Positions 10,552 to 18,871 of a stretch of DNA of 64,000 nucleotides are shown here, one piece after another. Position numbers and translations under genes: made by a program. Position 1 is the first letter of the stretch; each line of letters opens with the position of its first letter. Below the pieces are notes generated by a model, which ran no database searches, was not told the origin of the DNA, and saw nothing but the letters and a program-made list of their open reading frames with translations. The stretch is from Rhodoblastus sp963703385. Its GTDB lineage: Bacteria; Pseudomonadota; Alphaproteobacteria; Rhizobiales; Beijerinckiaceae. Location of the stretch: assembly GCA_963703385.1 (NCBI GenBank), contig OY969816.1, positions 3,782,001 through 3,846,000 on the forward strand, in the 5' to 3' direction.

Positions 10552-12816
10552 ATGCGCGGCGCTTTGGGCGGACCTCGTCTGCTTCTTCGCCGGCTTCGCG
10601 AGGTCATGGCGGAGCCGGTGAACGCGCAGGCGCGTCTCGACCGGATCGTCATCCATATCGCCGCCAACATGGTCGCCGAAGTCTGTTCGGTCTATGTGGC
10701 GCGCTCGGACGGCAAGCTCGAGCTTTACGCGACCGAGGGCCTCAATCGCGAGGCGGTCCACCTCACCACCATGACCACCGGCGAGGGCCTCGTCGGCCTG
10801 ATCGCCGAGAAGGCCGAGCCTCTGGCGCTCGCCGACGCCCAGGCCCATCCGGCCTTCTCCTACCGGCCGGAAACCGGCGAGGAAATCTATCAATCCTTCC
10901 TCGGCGTGCCGATCCTGCGCGGCGGCAATACCCTGGGCGTCCTGGTCGTCCAGAACCGGGCGCGGCGCACCTATTCCGAGGAAGAGGTCGAGGCGCTCCA
11001 GACCACGGCCATGCTGCTGGCCGAGATGATCGCCTCGGGCGAATTGCAGTCGCTCGCCCAACCCGGCCAGAGTTTCACGCTGCAGAAGCCGATGGCGCTT
11101 TCGGGCGTCCCGCTTTGCGACGGCGTCGGTCTCGGCCATGTGGTGCTGCACGAGCCGCGCGTCGTCGTCAAACAGCTCGTCGCCGAGGATCCCCAGGCCG
11201 AAATGCGCCGTCTGGAACAGGCCATCCAGGCGATGCGCGAGCACATCGACCAATTGGTCGCGCGCGGCGACCGCTATGGCGTGGGCGAACATCGCGACGT
11301 ACTGGAAACCGTGCGCATGTTCGCCAACGACCGCGGCTGGCTGCGCCGGCTGCGCGAGGCGCTGGAATCGGGCCTGACCGCCGAGGCCGCGGTCGAGCGG
11401 GTCCAGAATGACGCGCGCGCCAAATTGCAGCGCCAGACCGATCCTTACCTGCGCGAGCGTCTCCACGATCTCGACGACATCGCCAATCGTCTGTTGCGGC
11501 ATTTGACCGGCCAGGGACCGGCGCATGGCGGCGCGCTGCCGCCCAATTCGATCCTGGTCGCGCGCAACATGGGGCCGGCGGCGCTGCTCGAATATGACCG
11601 CAACAATCTGCGCGGCCTCGTGCTCGAGGACGGCGGGCCAACCAGCCATGTCGCGATCATCGCCCGCGCGCTCGGCCTGCCCGCGATCGGCGAAGTCCCG
11701 AACATCACCGATCTGGTCGAGACCGGCGACGCCATCATCGTGGACGGCGGCTCGGGCGAAGCGCAATTGCGTCCGCCGCCGGATGTGGAAACGGCTTATG
11801 GCGAAAAGGCGCGTGTGCGCGCGCGGCGCCAGGAGCAATATCACAAGCTGCGCGATACGCCGACGGTAACCCGCGACGGGGTCGAAATCGGCCTGCACAT
11901 GAACGCGGGCCTGCTGATCGATTGCGAACACGCCGAGGAAGTCGGCGCCGGATCGATCGGCCTGTTCCGCACCGAATTGCAGTTCATGGTGGCGCAAAGC
12001 TTTCCGCGCCTGTCCGAGCAATATAACCTTTACCGCAAGGTCATCGAGGCCGCCGGCGGACGGGCGGTGACCTTCCGCACGCTCGACATCGGCTCGGACA
12101 AGGTCCTCCCCTATATGGCCAAGGTCGAGGAAGAAAATCCCGCGCTCGGCTGGCGCGCGATCAGGATCGGGCTCGATCGTCCCGGATTGCTGCGGATGCA
12201 GCTGCGCGCCATGCTGCGGGCCGGCGCCGGACGCGACATGCGCATCATGTTCCCGATGATCGCGACCACCTGCGAATTCACCCAGGCCAAGGGGATCGTC
12301 GCGCGCGAAACCGAATTCCTGCGCCGCCATTGTTATGAATTGCCGGCCGCCCTGCATTTGGGGGCGATGGTGGAAGTTCCGTCGCTGCTCTGGCAGCTCG
12401 ACGAAATTTGCGCGGCGGCCGATTTTCTGTCGGTCGGCTCGAACGATCTCACCCAGTATCTGTTCGCCGCGGATCGCGACAACAAGCGCGTTTCCGCGCG
12501 TTTCGACACTTTGTCGCCGGCAAACTTAAGGGCGCTGAAGGCGATCGTCGACGCGGGCGGCCGCCATGGCAAACCGGTCAGCCTGTGTGGGGAAATGGGC
12601 GGCAGGCCGCTGGAGGCGCTGGCGTTGGCGGCGATCGGCTACCGTCACCTGTCGATGAACGCCTCGGCCATCGGCCCGGTGCGGGCGGCCATGCTGGCGG
12701 TCGATCTGAAGGCGACGCGCGATTTCCTCATGCCGATGATCGACAGGCCCGACGACTGCCGTTCGATCCGGCAGGAGCTTCACACTTTTGCGGAAAACAA
12801 CGGCGTCCCGCTCTAG
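10552..12816 (+). CDS. ptsP: Phosphoenolpyruvate-protein phosphotransferase PtsP (enzyme I-Ntr)
   Basis: PtsP takes phosphate from phosphoenolpyruvate and passes it to NPr in the nitrogen-related PTS. ATG 10552 has AGGAAAAAG directly upstream and gives 754 residues; the open frame extends further left but that part is not conserved. An N-terminal GAF domain (residues about 25-160) is followed by the EI N-domain, the swivelling His domain with GGPTSHVAIIA (His366), and the PEP-binding TIM barrel with GLFRTELQFM and VGSNDLTQYLFAADRDN. The GAF domain suggests sensing of a small effector such as glutamine, by analogy with characterised family members. Confidence 0.95.
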   Translation: MRGALGGPRLLLRRLREVMAEPVNAQARLDRIVIHIAANMVAEVCSVYVARSDGKLELYATEGLNREAVHLTTMTTGEGLVGLIAEKAEPLALADAQAHPAFSYRPETGEEIYQSFLGVPILRGGNTLGVLVVQNRARRTYSEEEVEALQTTAMLLAEMIASGELQSLAQPGQSFTLQKPMALSGVPLCDGVGLGHVVLHEPRVVVKQLVAEDPQAEMRRLEQAIQAMREHIDQLVARGDRYGVGEHRDVLETVRMFANDRGWLRRLREALESGLTAEAAVERVQNDARAKLQRQTDPYLRERLHDLDDIANRLLRHLTGQGPAHGGALPPNSILVARNMGPAALLEYDRNNLRGLVLEDGGPTSHVAIIARALGLPAIGEVPNITDLVETGDAIIVDGGSGEAQLRPPPDVETAYGEKARVRARRQEQYHKLRDTPTVTRDGVEIGLHMNAGLLIDCEHAEEVGAGSIGLFRTELQFMVAQSFPRLSEQYNLYRKVIEAAGGRAVTFRTLDIGSDKVLPYMAKVEEENPALGWRAIRIGLDRPGLLRMQLRAMLRAGAGRDMRIMFPMIATTCEFTQAKGIVARETEFLRRHCYELPAALHLGAMVEVPSLLWQLDEICAAADFLSVGSNDLTQYLFAADRDNKRVSARFDTLSPANLRALKAIVDAGGRHGKPVSLCGEMGGRPLEALALAAIGYRHLSMNASAIGPVRAAMLAVDLKATRDFLMPMIDRPDDCRSIRQELHTFAENNGVPL

Positions 12817-12877
12817 CCTGGCTTCGCCGCCCCCCCGCCGCCGTTTCACGGCGTCTTGCCCTTGCCGGTTCATCGCC

Positions 12878-13960
12878 ATGGTTCCCGCCGAAAAACTCGA
12901 TCTCATCCTCCGCCGCCATGAGGAAATCGGCGATCGCCTGGCCGAAGGCGTGGAGTCCTCGGCATTTTCCGCCCTTTCCCGCGAACTGGCCGAACTCGAG
13001 CCGGTCGCGCGGGCAATCCGCGCCTTTCGCGCGCTGGAGACGGAGATCGCCGATCTCGAAAAAATGGCGGCCGACCCCCAGACCGACGCCGAAATGCAGG
13101 CTTTGGCCGAGGAGGAGCTTCCCGCGCTGAAAAACCGCCGGGCTCAGGCCGAGCACGACCTGCGGCTTGCCTTGCTGCCGCGAGACGCGGCGGACGAAAA
13201 AAGCGCGATCCTGGAAATCCGCGCCGGGACCGGCGGCGACGAGGCGGCGCTGTTCGCCGGCGATCTTTTCCGCATGTATCAGCGTTACGCCGAGCGGCGC
13301 GGCTGGACCATGGAGCTGATTTCGGCGAGCGAAGGAACGGCGGGCGGTTTCAAGGAGATCATCGCCCATGTGCGCGGCAAGGGCGTGTTCGCGCGGCTGA
13401 AATTCGAAAGCGGAGCCCATCGCGTCCAGCGCGTGCCGACGACCGAGACGCAGGGGCGCATCCATACTTCGGCGGCGACGGTGGCGGTGCTGCCCGAGGC
13501 GGAAGAAGTCGATCTCGCCATCAACGAGGCCGATCTGCGCATCGACACCATGCGCGCCGGCGGCGCCGGCGGCCAGCACGTCAACAAGACCAAATCGGCC
13601 ATCCGCATCACCCATCTTCTCTCAGGGATCGTGGTGATGATGCAGGAGGAGCGCTCGCAGCACCGCAACAAGGCCAAGGCCATGGACGTGCTGCGGTCGC
13701 GGCTGTTCGACATGGAGCGGCGGAAGCTCGCCGACGCGCGCGCGGCCGATCGCAAAGCCCAAGTCGGCTCCGGCGACCGCTCCGAGCGCATCCGCACCTA
13801 TAATTTCCCGCAAGGCAGGGTCACGGACCACCGCATCAACCTGACGCTCTACAAGATCGACAAGGTGATGGAGGGCGAAGCGCTGGACGAGATTCTCGAT
13901 CCGCTGATCGCCGATCATCAGGCCCGGTTGCTGGCGGAAAACGAGGAGAGCGCGGCATGA
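12878..13960 (+). CDS. prfA: Peptide chain release factor 1
   Basis: RF1 recognises UAA and UAG and triggers peptide release. ATG 12878 (MVPAEKLDLILRRHEEIGDRL) gives 360 residues, the family norm. The GGQ catalytic motif is at residues 231-233 within RAGGAGGQHVNKTKSA. A conserved NFPQGRVTDHRINLTLYK segment follows. The TGA stop overlaps the next gene by four bases (ATGA). In many relatives prmC, the enzyme that methylates the GGQ glutamine, comes next; here an EamA gene occupies that place. Confidence 0.97.
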   Translation: MVPAEKLDLILRRHEEIGDRLAEGVESSAFSALSRELAELEPVARAIRAFRALETEIADLEKMAADPQTDAEMQALAEEELPALKNRRAQAEHDLRLALLPRDAADEKSAILEIRAGTGGDEAALFAGDLFRMYQRYAERRGWTMELISASEGTAGGFKEIIAHVRGKGVFARLKFESGAHRVQRVPTTETQGRIHTSAATVAVLPEAEEVDLAINEADLRIDTMRAGGAGGQHVNKTKSAIRITHLLSGIVVMMQEERSQHRNKAKAMDVLRSRLFDMERRKLADARAADRKAQVGSGDRSERIRTYNFPQGRVTDHRINLTLYKIDKVMEGEALDEILDPLIADHQARLLAENEESAA

Positions 13961-14409
13961 GCGATCCGCGCGGGTTTCTTGGCTGGTTTCCGGGGCCGTG
14001 GGCGCTCTGGGCGCTGCTTTCGGCGGCTTTCGCCGCCTTGACCGCGATCTTCGCCAAGGTCGGCGTCGCCGGCGTCGATTCCGATCTCGCCACTCTGGCG
14101 CGCACCCTGGTCGTGGCTGTGGCGCTGGCGCTCCTGCTTGCCGCGACCGGCCGCCTCCATCTGACGGCGCTGCCGCCGAAGACATGGACCTTCCTCGTTC
14201 TTTCCGGGCTGGCGACGGGGGCGTCCTGGCTGTGCTATTTCCGCGCCCTGAAACTTGGCGAGGCGAGCCAGGTCGCGCCGATCGACAAGCTCAGCGTCGT
14301 GCTGGTCGCGTTGTTCGGCGCGGCGTTCCTCGGCGAAAGGCTCTCCACGGTCAATTGGTTCGGCGTCGCCCTGATCGCGACTGGCGCGCTGCTGGTGGCC
14401 GTCCGCTAA
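13957..14409 (+). CDS. EamA-family membrane protein (half-size transporter)
   Basis: The 150-residue hydrophobic protein has about five predicted membrane segments and one EamA/DMT repeat, including SWLCYFRALKLGEASQVAPIDKLSVVLVALFGAAFLGERLS. Typical two-repeat DMT transporters have about 300 residues, so this one would have to act as a dimer. It overlaps prfA by four bases (ATGA) and is probably translationally coupled to it. The substrate is unknown. Confidence 0.85.
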   Translation: MSDPRGFLGWFPGPWALWALLSAAFAALTAIFAKVGVAGVDSDLATLARTLVVAVALALLLAATGRLHLTALPPKTWTFLVLSGLATGASWLCYFRALKLGEASQVAPIDKLSVVLVALFGAAFLGERLSTVNWFGVALIATGALLVAVR

Positions 14410-14510
14410 AAAAGAATAATGAAATCGTTTTTTCAGGCCTTTATGGTCGCATGCTGTCCGCGCGGCGCCGGTCGTCGTCCGTGTGCGCCGCTTGAAGTTT
14501 CGGGGAACAG

Positions 14511-15923
14511 ATGAACAAAATCATTCCGGTGATCATGTGCGGCGGCGCGGGCACGCGGGTCTGGCCGGCCTCGCGCGAGACCATGCCGAAACAATTCATC
14601 CCCCTGCTCGGGAAATCCTCGACTTTTCAGGAAACCTTGCTCCGCCTCGACGCGGAAATTTTCGCGGAGCCCGCGATCGTCACCAATCACGATTACCGTT
14701 TCCTCGTCCAGGAGCAGATGAAGGAGATCGGGGTTTCCGGCGAGATCGTGCTGGAGCCGGAGCGCCGCGATTCCGCCGCCGCCGTGGCGGTCGCCTGCGA
14801 GCTGGCGAGCCGGCGTTCCCCCGACGCCGTCGTCGCGGTCTTCGCCGCCGATCACGCCGTGCGCGATGTCGAGGCCTTTCGCGCTTTGTGCCGCGCGGCG
14901 GGCGAAGCGGCGGCGAAGGGCTATATCGTGACGCTTGGAATCAAGCCCACCCATCCGGCGACGGGCTATGGCTATATCCGCCCCGGCGCGCTGGTCGTCC
15001 CGGAATCCGGCGTGGCCAAGGTCGAGGCCTTTGTCGAAAAGCCCGACCTTCAGACCGCCGAACGCTACATCGCGGAGGGCTATCTCTGGAATTCCGGCAA
15101 TTTCTTCTTCCGCGCCGATGTCATGCGCGGCGAATTGCAGGCTTTTGCGCCGGAAATCGCGGCGGCCGCCGCAGAGGCCTTCGCCAAGGCCGAACGCGAC
15201 CTCGGCTTTTTGGCGCTCGACAGGGAAGCGTTCGGTCGTGCGCCGAAAACCTCGATCGATTATGCGGTGATGGAGCGAACAAGGCACGCCGCCGTCATTC
15301 CCGCCGACATCGGCTGGTCCGACGTGGGCAATTGGCAGGCGGTGTGGGAGCTGTCCGAGCGCGACGAGCGCGGCAATTCGGTGCGCGGCCAGGGTGTGGC
15401 GATGGACGCGAAAAACGTCCATATCCGCTCGGATCATGGCCTGACGGCGGTGCTCGGCGTCAATGACGTGATCGTGGTCACGACCGACGACGCCGTCCTG
15501 GTGCTGGGCGCGCAGCACGGCGACAAGGTCAAGCAACTGGTCGACGAGCTGAAGCGCCGCAAGCTCAAGGAGGCGCAGGAGCATCGCCGCGTCTATCGTC
15601 CCTGGGGCTATTACCAGTGGATCGACGGCGGCGAGCGTCATCAGGTCAAGAGGATCGTGGTCAAGCCCGGCCACAGATTGTCATTGCAGAAACATTTTCA
15701 CCGCGCCGAACATTGGATCGTGGTGCGCGGCTCCGCCGAAGTCACCCGCGACAATGAAGTCAGGATGATCCATGAAAACGAGTCGATCTATCTGCCGATC
15801 GGCTCGGTCCATCGCCTCGTCAATCCGGGTAAGATCGATCTCGAACTGATCGAGGTCCAGACCGGCTCCTATCTCGGCGAGGACGACATCGTTCGGCTTG
15901 AGGACGCCTATCACCGCTCCTGA
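14511..15923 (+). CDS. manC: Mannose-1-phosphate guanylyltransferase / mannose-6-phosphate isomerase
   Basis: This bifunctional enzyme makes GDP-mannose for surface polysaccharides. The 470-residue protein has the nucleotidyltransferase signature GGAGTRVWPASRE at residues 11-23, then KPTHPATGYGYI, FVEKPD and the metal-binding DIGWSDVGNW. A C-terminal type II isomerase cupin domain (about residues 350-465) contains KPGHRLSLQKHFHRAEHW. The phosphomannomutase gene follows directly, so the pair supplies GDP-mannose. The gene symbol follows common use; cpsB and algA are equivalents. Confidence 0.93.
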   Translation: MNKIIPVIMCGGAGTRVWPASRETMPKQFIPLLGKSSTFQETLLRLDAEIFAEPAIVTNHDYRFLVQEQMKEIGVSGEIVLEPERRDSAAAVAVACELASRRSPDAVVAVFAADHAVRDVEAFRALCRAAGEAAAKGYIVTLGIKPTHPATGYGYIRPGALVVPESGVAKVEAFVEKPDLQTAERYIAEGYLWNSGNFFFRADVMRGELQAFAPEIAAAAAEAFAKAERDLGFLALDREAFGRAPKTSIDYAVMERTRHAAVIPADIGWSDVGNWQAVWELSERDERGNSVRGQGVAMDAKNVHIRSDHGLTAVLGVNDVIVVTTDDAVLVLGAQHGDKVKQLVDELKRRKLKEAQEHRRVYRPWGYYQWIDGGERHQVKRIVVKPGHRLSLQKHFHRAEHWIVVRGSAEVTRDNEVRMIHENESIYLPIGSVHRLVNPGKIDLELIEVQTGSYLGEDDIVRLEDAYHRS

Positions 15924-15981
15924 ATTTCTGGTCTTTCCGCCGCTTTCGTCCCGCGAGGGCGGCCCCGCCGCGAGCAGAGCC

Positions 15982-17481
15982 ATGTTTCCGAAACCCGTCG
16001 CCGCCCTCACGCCCAACACGTTTGAATATGAGCGCCTGCCGCTGGTGAAACCCACCGGCTTTCGCGAATATGACGCGCGCTGGCTGTTCGGTTCGGAGCT
16101 CAATCTGATGGGCGTGCAGGCCTTGGGCCTCGGGCTGGCGGCTCTGCTGCACGAGATGGGGGTCAAGCCGCGCCTGGCCACCGGCCACGACTACCGCTCC
16201 TATTCGGTCTCGATCAAGCAGGCCCTGATCTGCGGCCTGATGGCGGGCGGGGTCGAGGTGGTGGACATCGGCCTCGCTCTGTCGCCCATGGCCTATTTCG
16301 CCCAGTTCGCCTTGGACTGTCCGGCGGTCGCCATGGTCACCGCCTCGCATAACGACAATGGCTGGACCGGGGTGAAAATGGGCGCCCAGCGCCCGGTGAC
16401 TTTTGGGCCGGATGAAATGGCGCGTTTGCGCGACATCGTGCTCGAAGGCCGGTTCGAGCCGCGCGCCGGCGGCGCCTACCAGTTCGTCGAGGATTTCGGA
16501 AAAACCTATCTCGACGATCTCGCCAGCCACACCAGACTGACGCGCAAGCTGAAAGTGGTCGCGGCCTGCGGCAACGGCACGGCGGGGGCCTTCGCGCCGG
16601 CGCTGCTGGAGCGGCTGGGCTGCGAGGTGATCCCGCTCGACGTGGCCCCGGACTATAATTTCCCGCGCTACAATCCCAATCCCGAAGATCTCGAAATGCT
16701 GCACGCCATGGCCGACAAGGTGCGCGAGACCGGCGCCGATGTCGGCTTGGGCTTCGACGGCGACGGCGACCGCTGCGGCGTGGTCGACAATCGCGGCGAG
16801 GAAATATTCGCCGACAAGATCGGCGTCATGCTCGCCCGCGACCTCTCGAAACTCCATCCGGGCGCGACCTTCGTGGTCGACGTCAAATCCACCGGGCTGT
16901 TCGCCAGCGATCCCGCGCTGAAGGCCCAAGGCGTCAAGGTCGATTACTGGAAGACCGGCCATTCCTATATCAAGCGCCGGGTCGCCGACCTGAACGCCCT
17001 GGCGGGCTTCGAGAAATCCGGCCATTTCTTTTTCAACGCGCCGGTCGGGCGCGGCTATGACGACGGCCTGCTGACGGCGGTCCATGTTCTGGAAATGCTC
17101 GACCGCAATCAGCCTAAGTCGATGGCCGAGCTTTACGCCGATCTGCCGAAAACCTGGGGTTCGCCGACCATGTCGCCGCATTGCGCCGACGAAGTGAAAT
17201 ATGGCGTGGTCGAAAGGGTCGTCGCCCGTTTCAGGGCGATGCAGGAAAGGGGCGAAAAGCTCATCGGCCAGAACATCGAAAACCTCGTCACGGTCAATGG
17301 CGTGCGGGTGACGGTGGAGGACGGCGCCTGGGGGCTGGTGCGCGCCTCGTCCAACAAGCCGGAGCTGGTGGTGGTGGTCGAAAGCCCGAACTCGGAGGCA
17401 CAGTTGCACGCCATGTTCGTGGCGGTGGACGCGATTCTGCGCGAAAATCCCGAAGTCGGTGCCTATAACCAGACGATCTGA
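15982..17481 (+). CDS. manB: Phosphomannomutase / phosphoglucomutase
   Basis: This enzyme interconverts hexose 6-phosphate and hexose 1-phosphate. I choose ATG 15982 (MFPKPVAALTPNTFEYERLP); an earlier in-frame TTG at 15898 would overlap manC. The 499-residue protein carries the phosphoserine motif TASHNDNGWTG with Ser122, the metal loop DGDGDR near residues 259-264 and a sugar-binding segment around GFEKSGHFFFN. It probably works with manC. Whether it prefers mannose or glucose phosphate cannot be told from sequence. Confidence 0.9.
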   Translation: MFPKPVAALTPNTFEYERLPLVKPTGFREYDARWLFGSELNLMGVQALGLGLAALLHEMGVKPRLATGHDYRSYSVSIKQALICGLMAGGVEVVDIGLALSPMAYFAQFALDCPAVAMVTASHNDNGWTGVKMGAQRPVTFGPDEMARLRDIVLEGRFEPRAGGAYQFVEDFGKTYLDDLASHTRLTRKLKVVAACGNGTAGAFAPALLERLGCEVIPLDVAPDYNFPRYNPNPEDLEMLHAMADKVRETGADVGLGFDGDGDRCGVVDNRGEEIFADKIGVMLARDLSKLHPGATFVVDVKSTGLFASDPALKAQGVKVDYWKTGHSYIKRRVADLNALAGFEKSGHFFFNAPVGRGYDDGLLTAVHVLEMLDRNQPKSMAELYADLPKTWGSPTMSPHCADEVKYGVVERVVARFRAMQERGEKLIGQNIENLVTVNGVRVTVEDGAWGLVRASSNKPELVVVVESPNSEAQLHAMFVAVDAILRENPEVGAYNQTI

Positions 17482-17567
17482 TCGGGCGGGCGGAACGGCC
17501 GCTTCGCCGCTTTGGCCCGCGCGCAATTCACGGCGGGGGACGACGCAAGGCGGAGGCGTGAGCCTTG

Positions 17568-18866
17568 TCACCCCTCGGCCTTCGGCTCCGGCGTCAGGCG
17601 CAAAAGCGTGATCCGGTTGCGCTGCTTGCGCAGCACCTCGAAGCGGAAGCCATGAAAAGTGAATTTCTGCCCCTGTTCGGGAATGGCGCGGGCTTCGTGG
17701 ATGACCAGGCCGGCTATTGTTGTGGCTTCCTCGTCCGGCAAATCCCAGGCCATGACCCGGTTGAGGTCGCGGATCGGGGCCGAGCCCTCGACGATCACCG
17801 AGCCGTCGGCCTGCCGGCGCACGCCGACGACGGCGACATCGTGCTCGTCGCGGATGTCGCCGACGATTTCTTCTAAAATGTCTTCCAGCGTCACCAGGCC
17901 CTGCACGTCGCCATATTCGTCGACCACCAGAGCGGAATGGGTCTTGCGCTTGCGAAAGGCCTGAAGCTGGGCTTCGAGCGTGGTGGTGTCGGGCACGAAC
18001 CACGGCTCGTGCATGATCGGCTGGAGCTGGATTTTCGACGCGTCGCCATTGGCGTCGCTCAAGGCGCGCAGCAGGTCCTTGGTGTGCAGCACGCCGACGA
18101 TGTTGTCGGCGGACTCGCGCCACAAGGGCACGCGGGTGAAAGGCAAGGCGACCACTTCGCGCACGATGTCGGCGACCGGCGCATCGGCGTCGAGCGCAGT
18201 CATTTTGGTGCGATGGACCATGACGTCGGAGACGGTCAGCTCCTTGAGGTCGAGCAGGCCGCCGAACATGTCGCGGTCGGCGCGGGCGACGCCGCCTTCC
18301 CGGTGCATCAGATCGACCGCGCTTTTCAGCTCTTCCTCCGGGGAGAGCAGGGGATGTTTCTGGTCGAGCCGCAGGCCGAACAGAAAAAGCGCTCCGCGCA
18401 CCAGGTGCTCGACCATGAACAGGATGGGGCCGAAGATCACGACGAAAAAGGCGACGACGCGCGCCACGATCAGCGACGTGCGGTCGGGATAATTGATCGC
18501 CACCGTCTTGGGCAGGACTTCGGCGAAGATCAGCAGCACGACGGTCATGGCGGCGGTGGCGTAGATCGCGCCCCTTTCGCCGACCATGGCGACCAGAACC
18601 GCGGTGAGCAGGGCCGAGGCGCCGATATTGAACAAGGTGTTGCCGAGCAGCATGGCGCCGATCAGCCGGTCGCGCCCCGCCAGCAGCCGGTTGACGATGG
18701 CCGCGCGCGGGTCGCCCTGTTTTTCGAGCGCATGCATGCGCGCCCGCGAGGCGGCGGTCATCGCGGTTTCCGAGCCGGAAAACAGCGCCGAAAGCAGGAT
18801 GAAGACCACCAGGAGCGCGCCGGCGACCCAGAGATTGATGGACGAAGCTCCGCCCTCGCCGTGCAT
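17568..18866 (-). CDS. CorC/HlyC-type membrane protein with CNNM and CBS domains
   Basis: The 432-residue protein has an N-terminal CNNM/DUF21 membrane domain (LLSALFSGSETAMTAASRARM), about residues 10-190. A CBS pair (DVMVHRTKMTALDADAP; VVDEYGDVQGLVTLEDILEEIVG) follows, then a C-terminal CorC_HlyC domain. Family members are linked to magnesium or cobalt efflux and ion homeostasis. ATG 18866 has GGAG ten bases upstream; a GTG at 18875 overlaps the aroKB stop but is too close to that ribosome-binding site. It is downstream of aroKB on the same strand and convergent with manB. Confidence 0.9.
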   Translation of the reverse strand: MHGEGGASSINLWVAGALLVVFILLSALFSGSETAMTAASRARMHALEKQGDPRAAIVNRLLAGRDRLIGAMLLGNTLFNIGASALLTAVLVAMVGERGAIYATAAMTVVLLIFAEVLPKTVAINYPDRTSLIVARVVAFFVVIFGPILFMVEHLVRGALFLFGLRLDQKHPLLSPEEELKSAVDLMHREGGVARADRDMFGGLLDLKELTVSDVMVHRTKMTALDADAPVADIVREVVALPFTRVPLWRESADNIVGVLHTKDLLRALSDANGDASKIQLQPIMHEPWFVPDTTTLEAQLQAFRKRKTHSALVVDEYGDVQGLVTLEDILEEIVGDIRDEHDVAVVGVRRQADGSVIVEGSAPIRDLNRVMAWDLPDEEATTIAGLVIHEARAIPEQGQKFTFHGFRFEVLRKQRNRITLLRLTPEPKAEG

Positions 18867-18871
18867 GATTT

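Noticed and set aside
10432..12357. Long minus-strand open frame opposite ptsP (641 codons)
   Set aside because: Antisense shadow of ptsP, rich in Arg, Asp, Gly and His with no recognisable domain.
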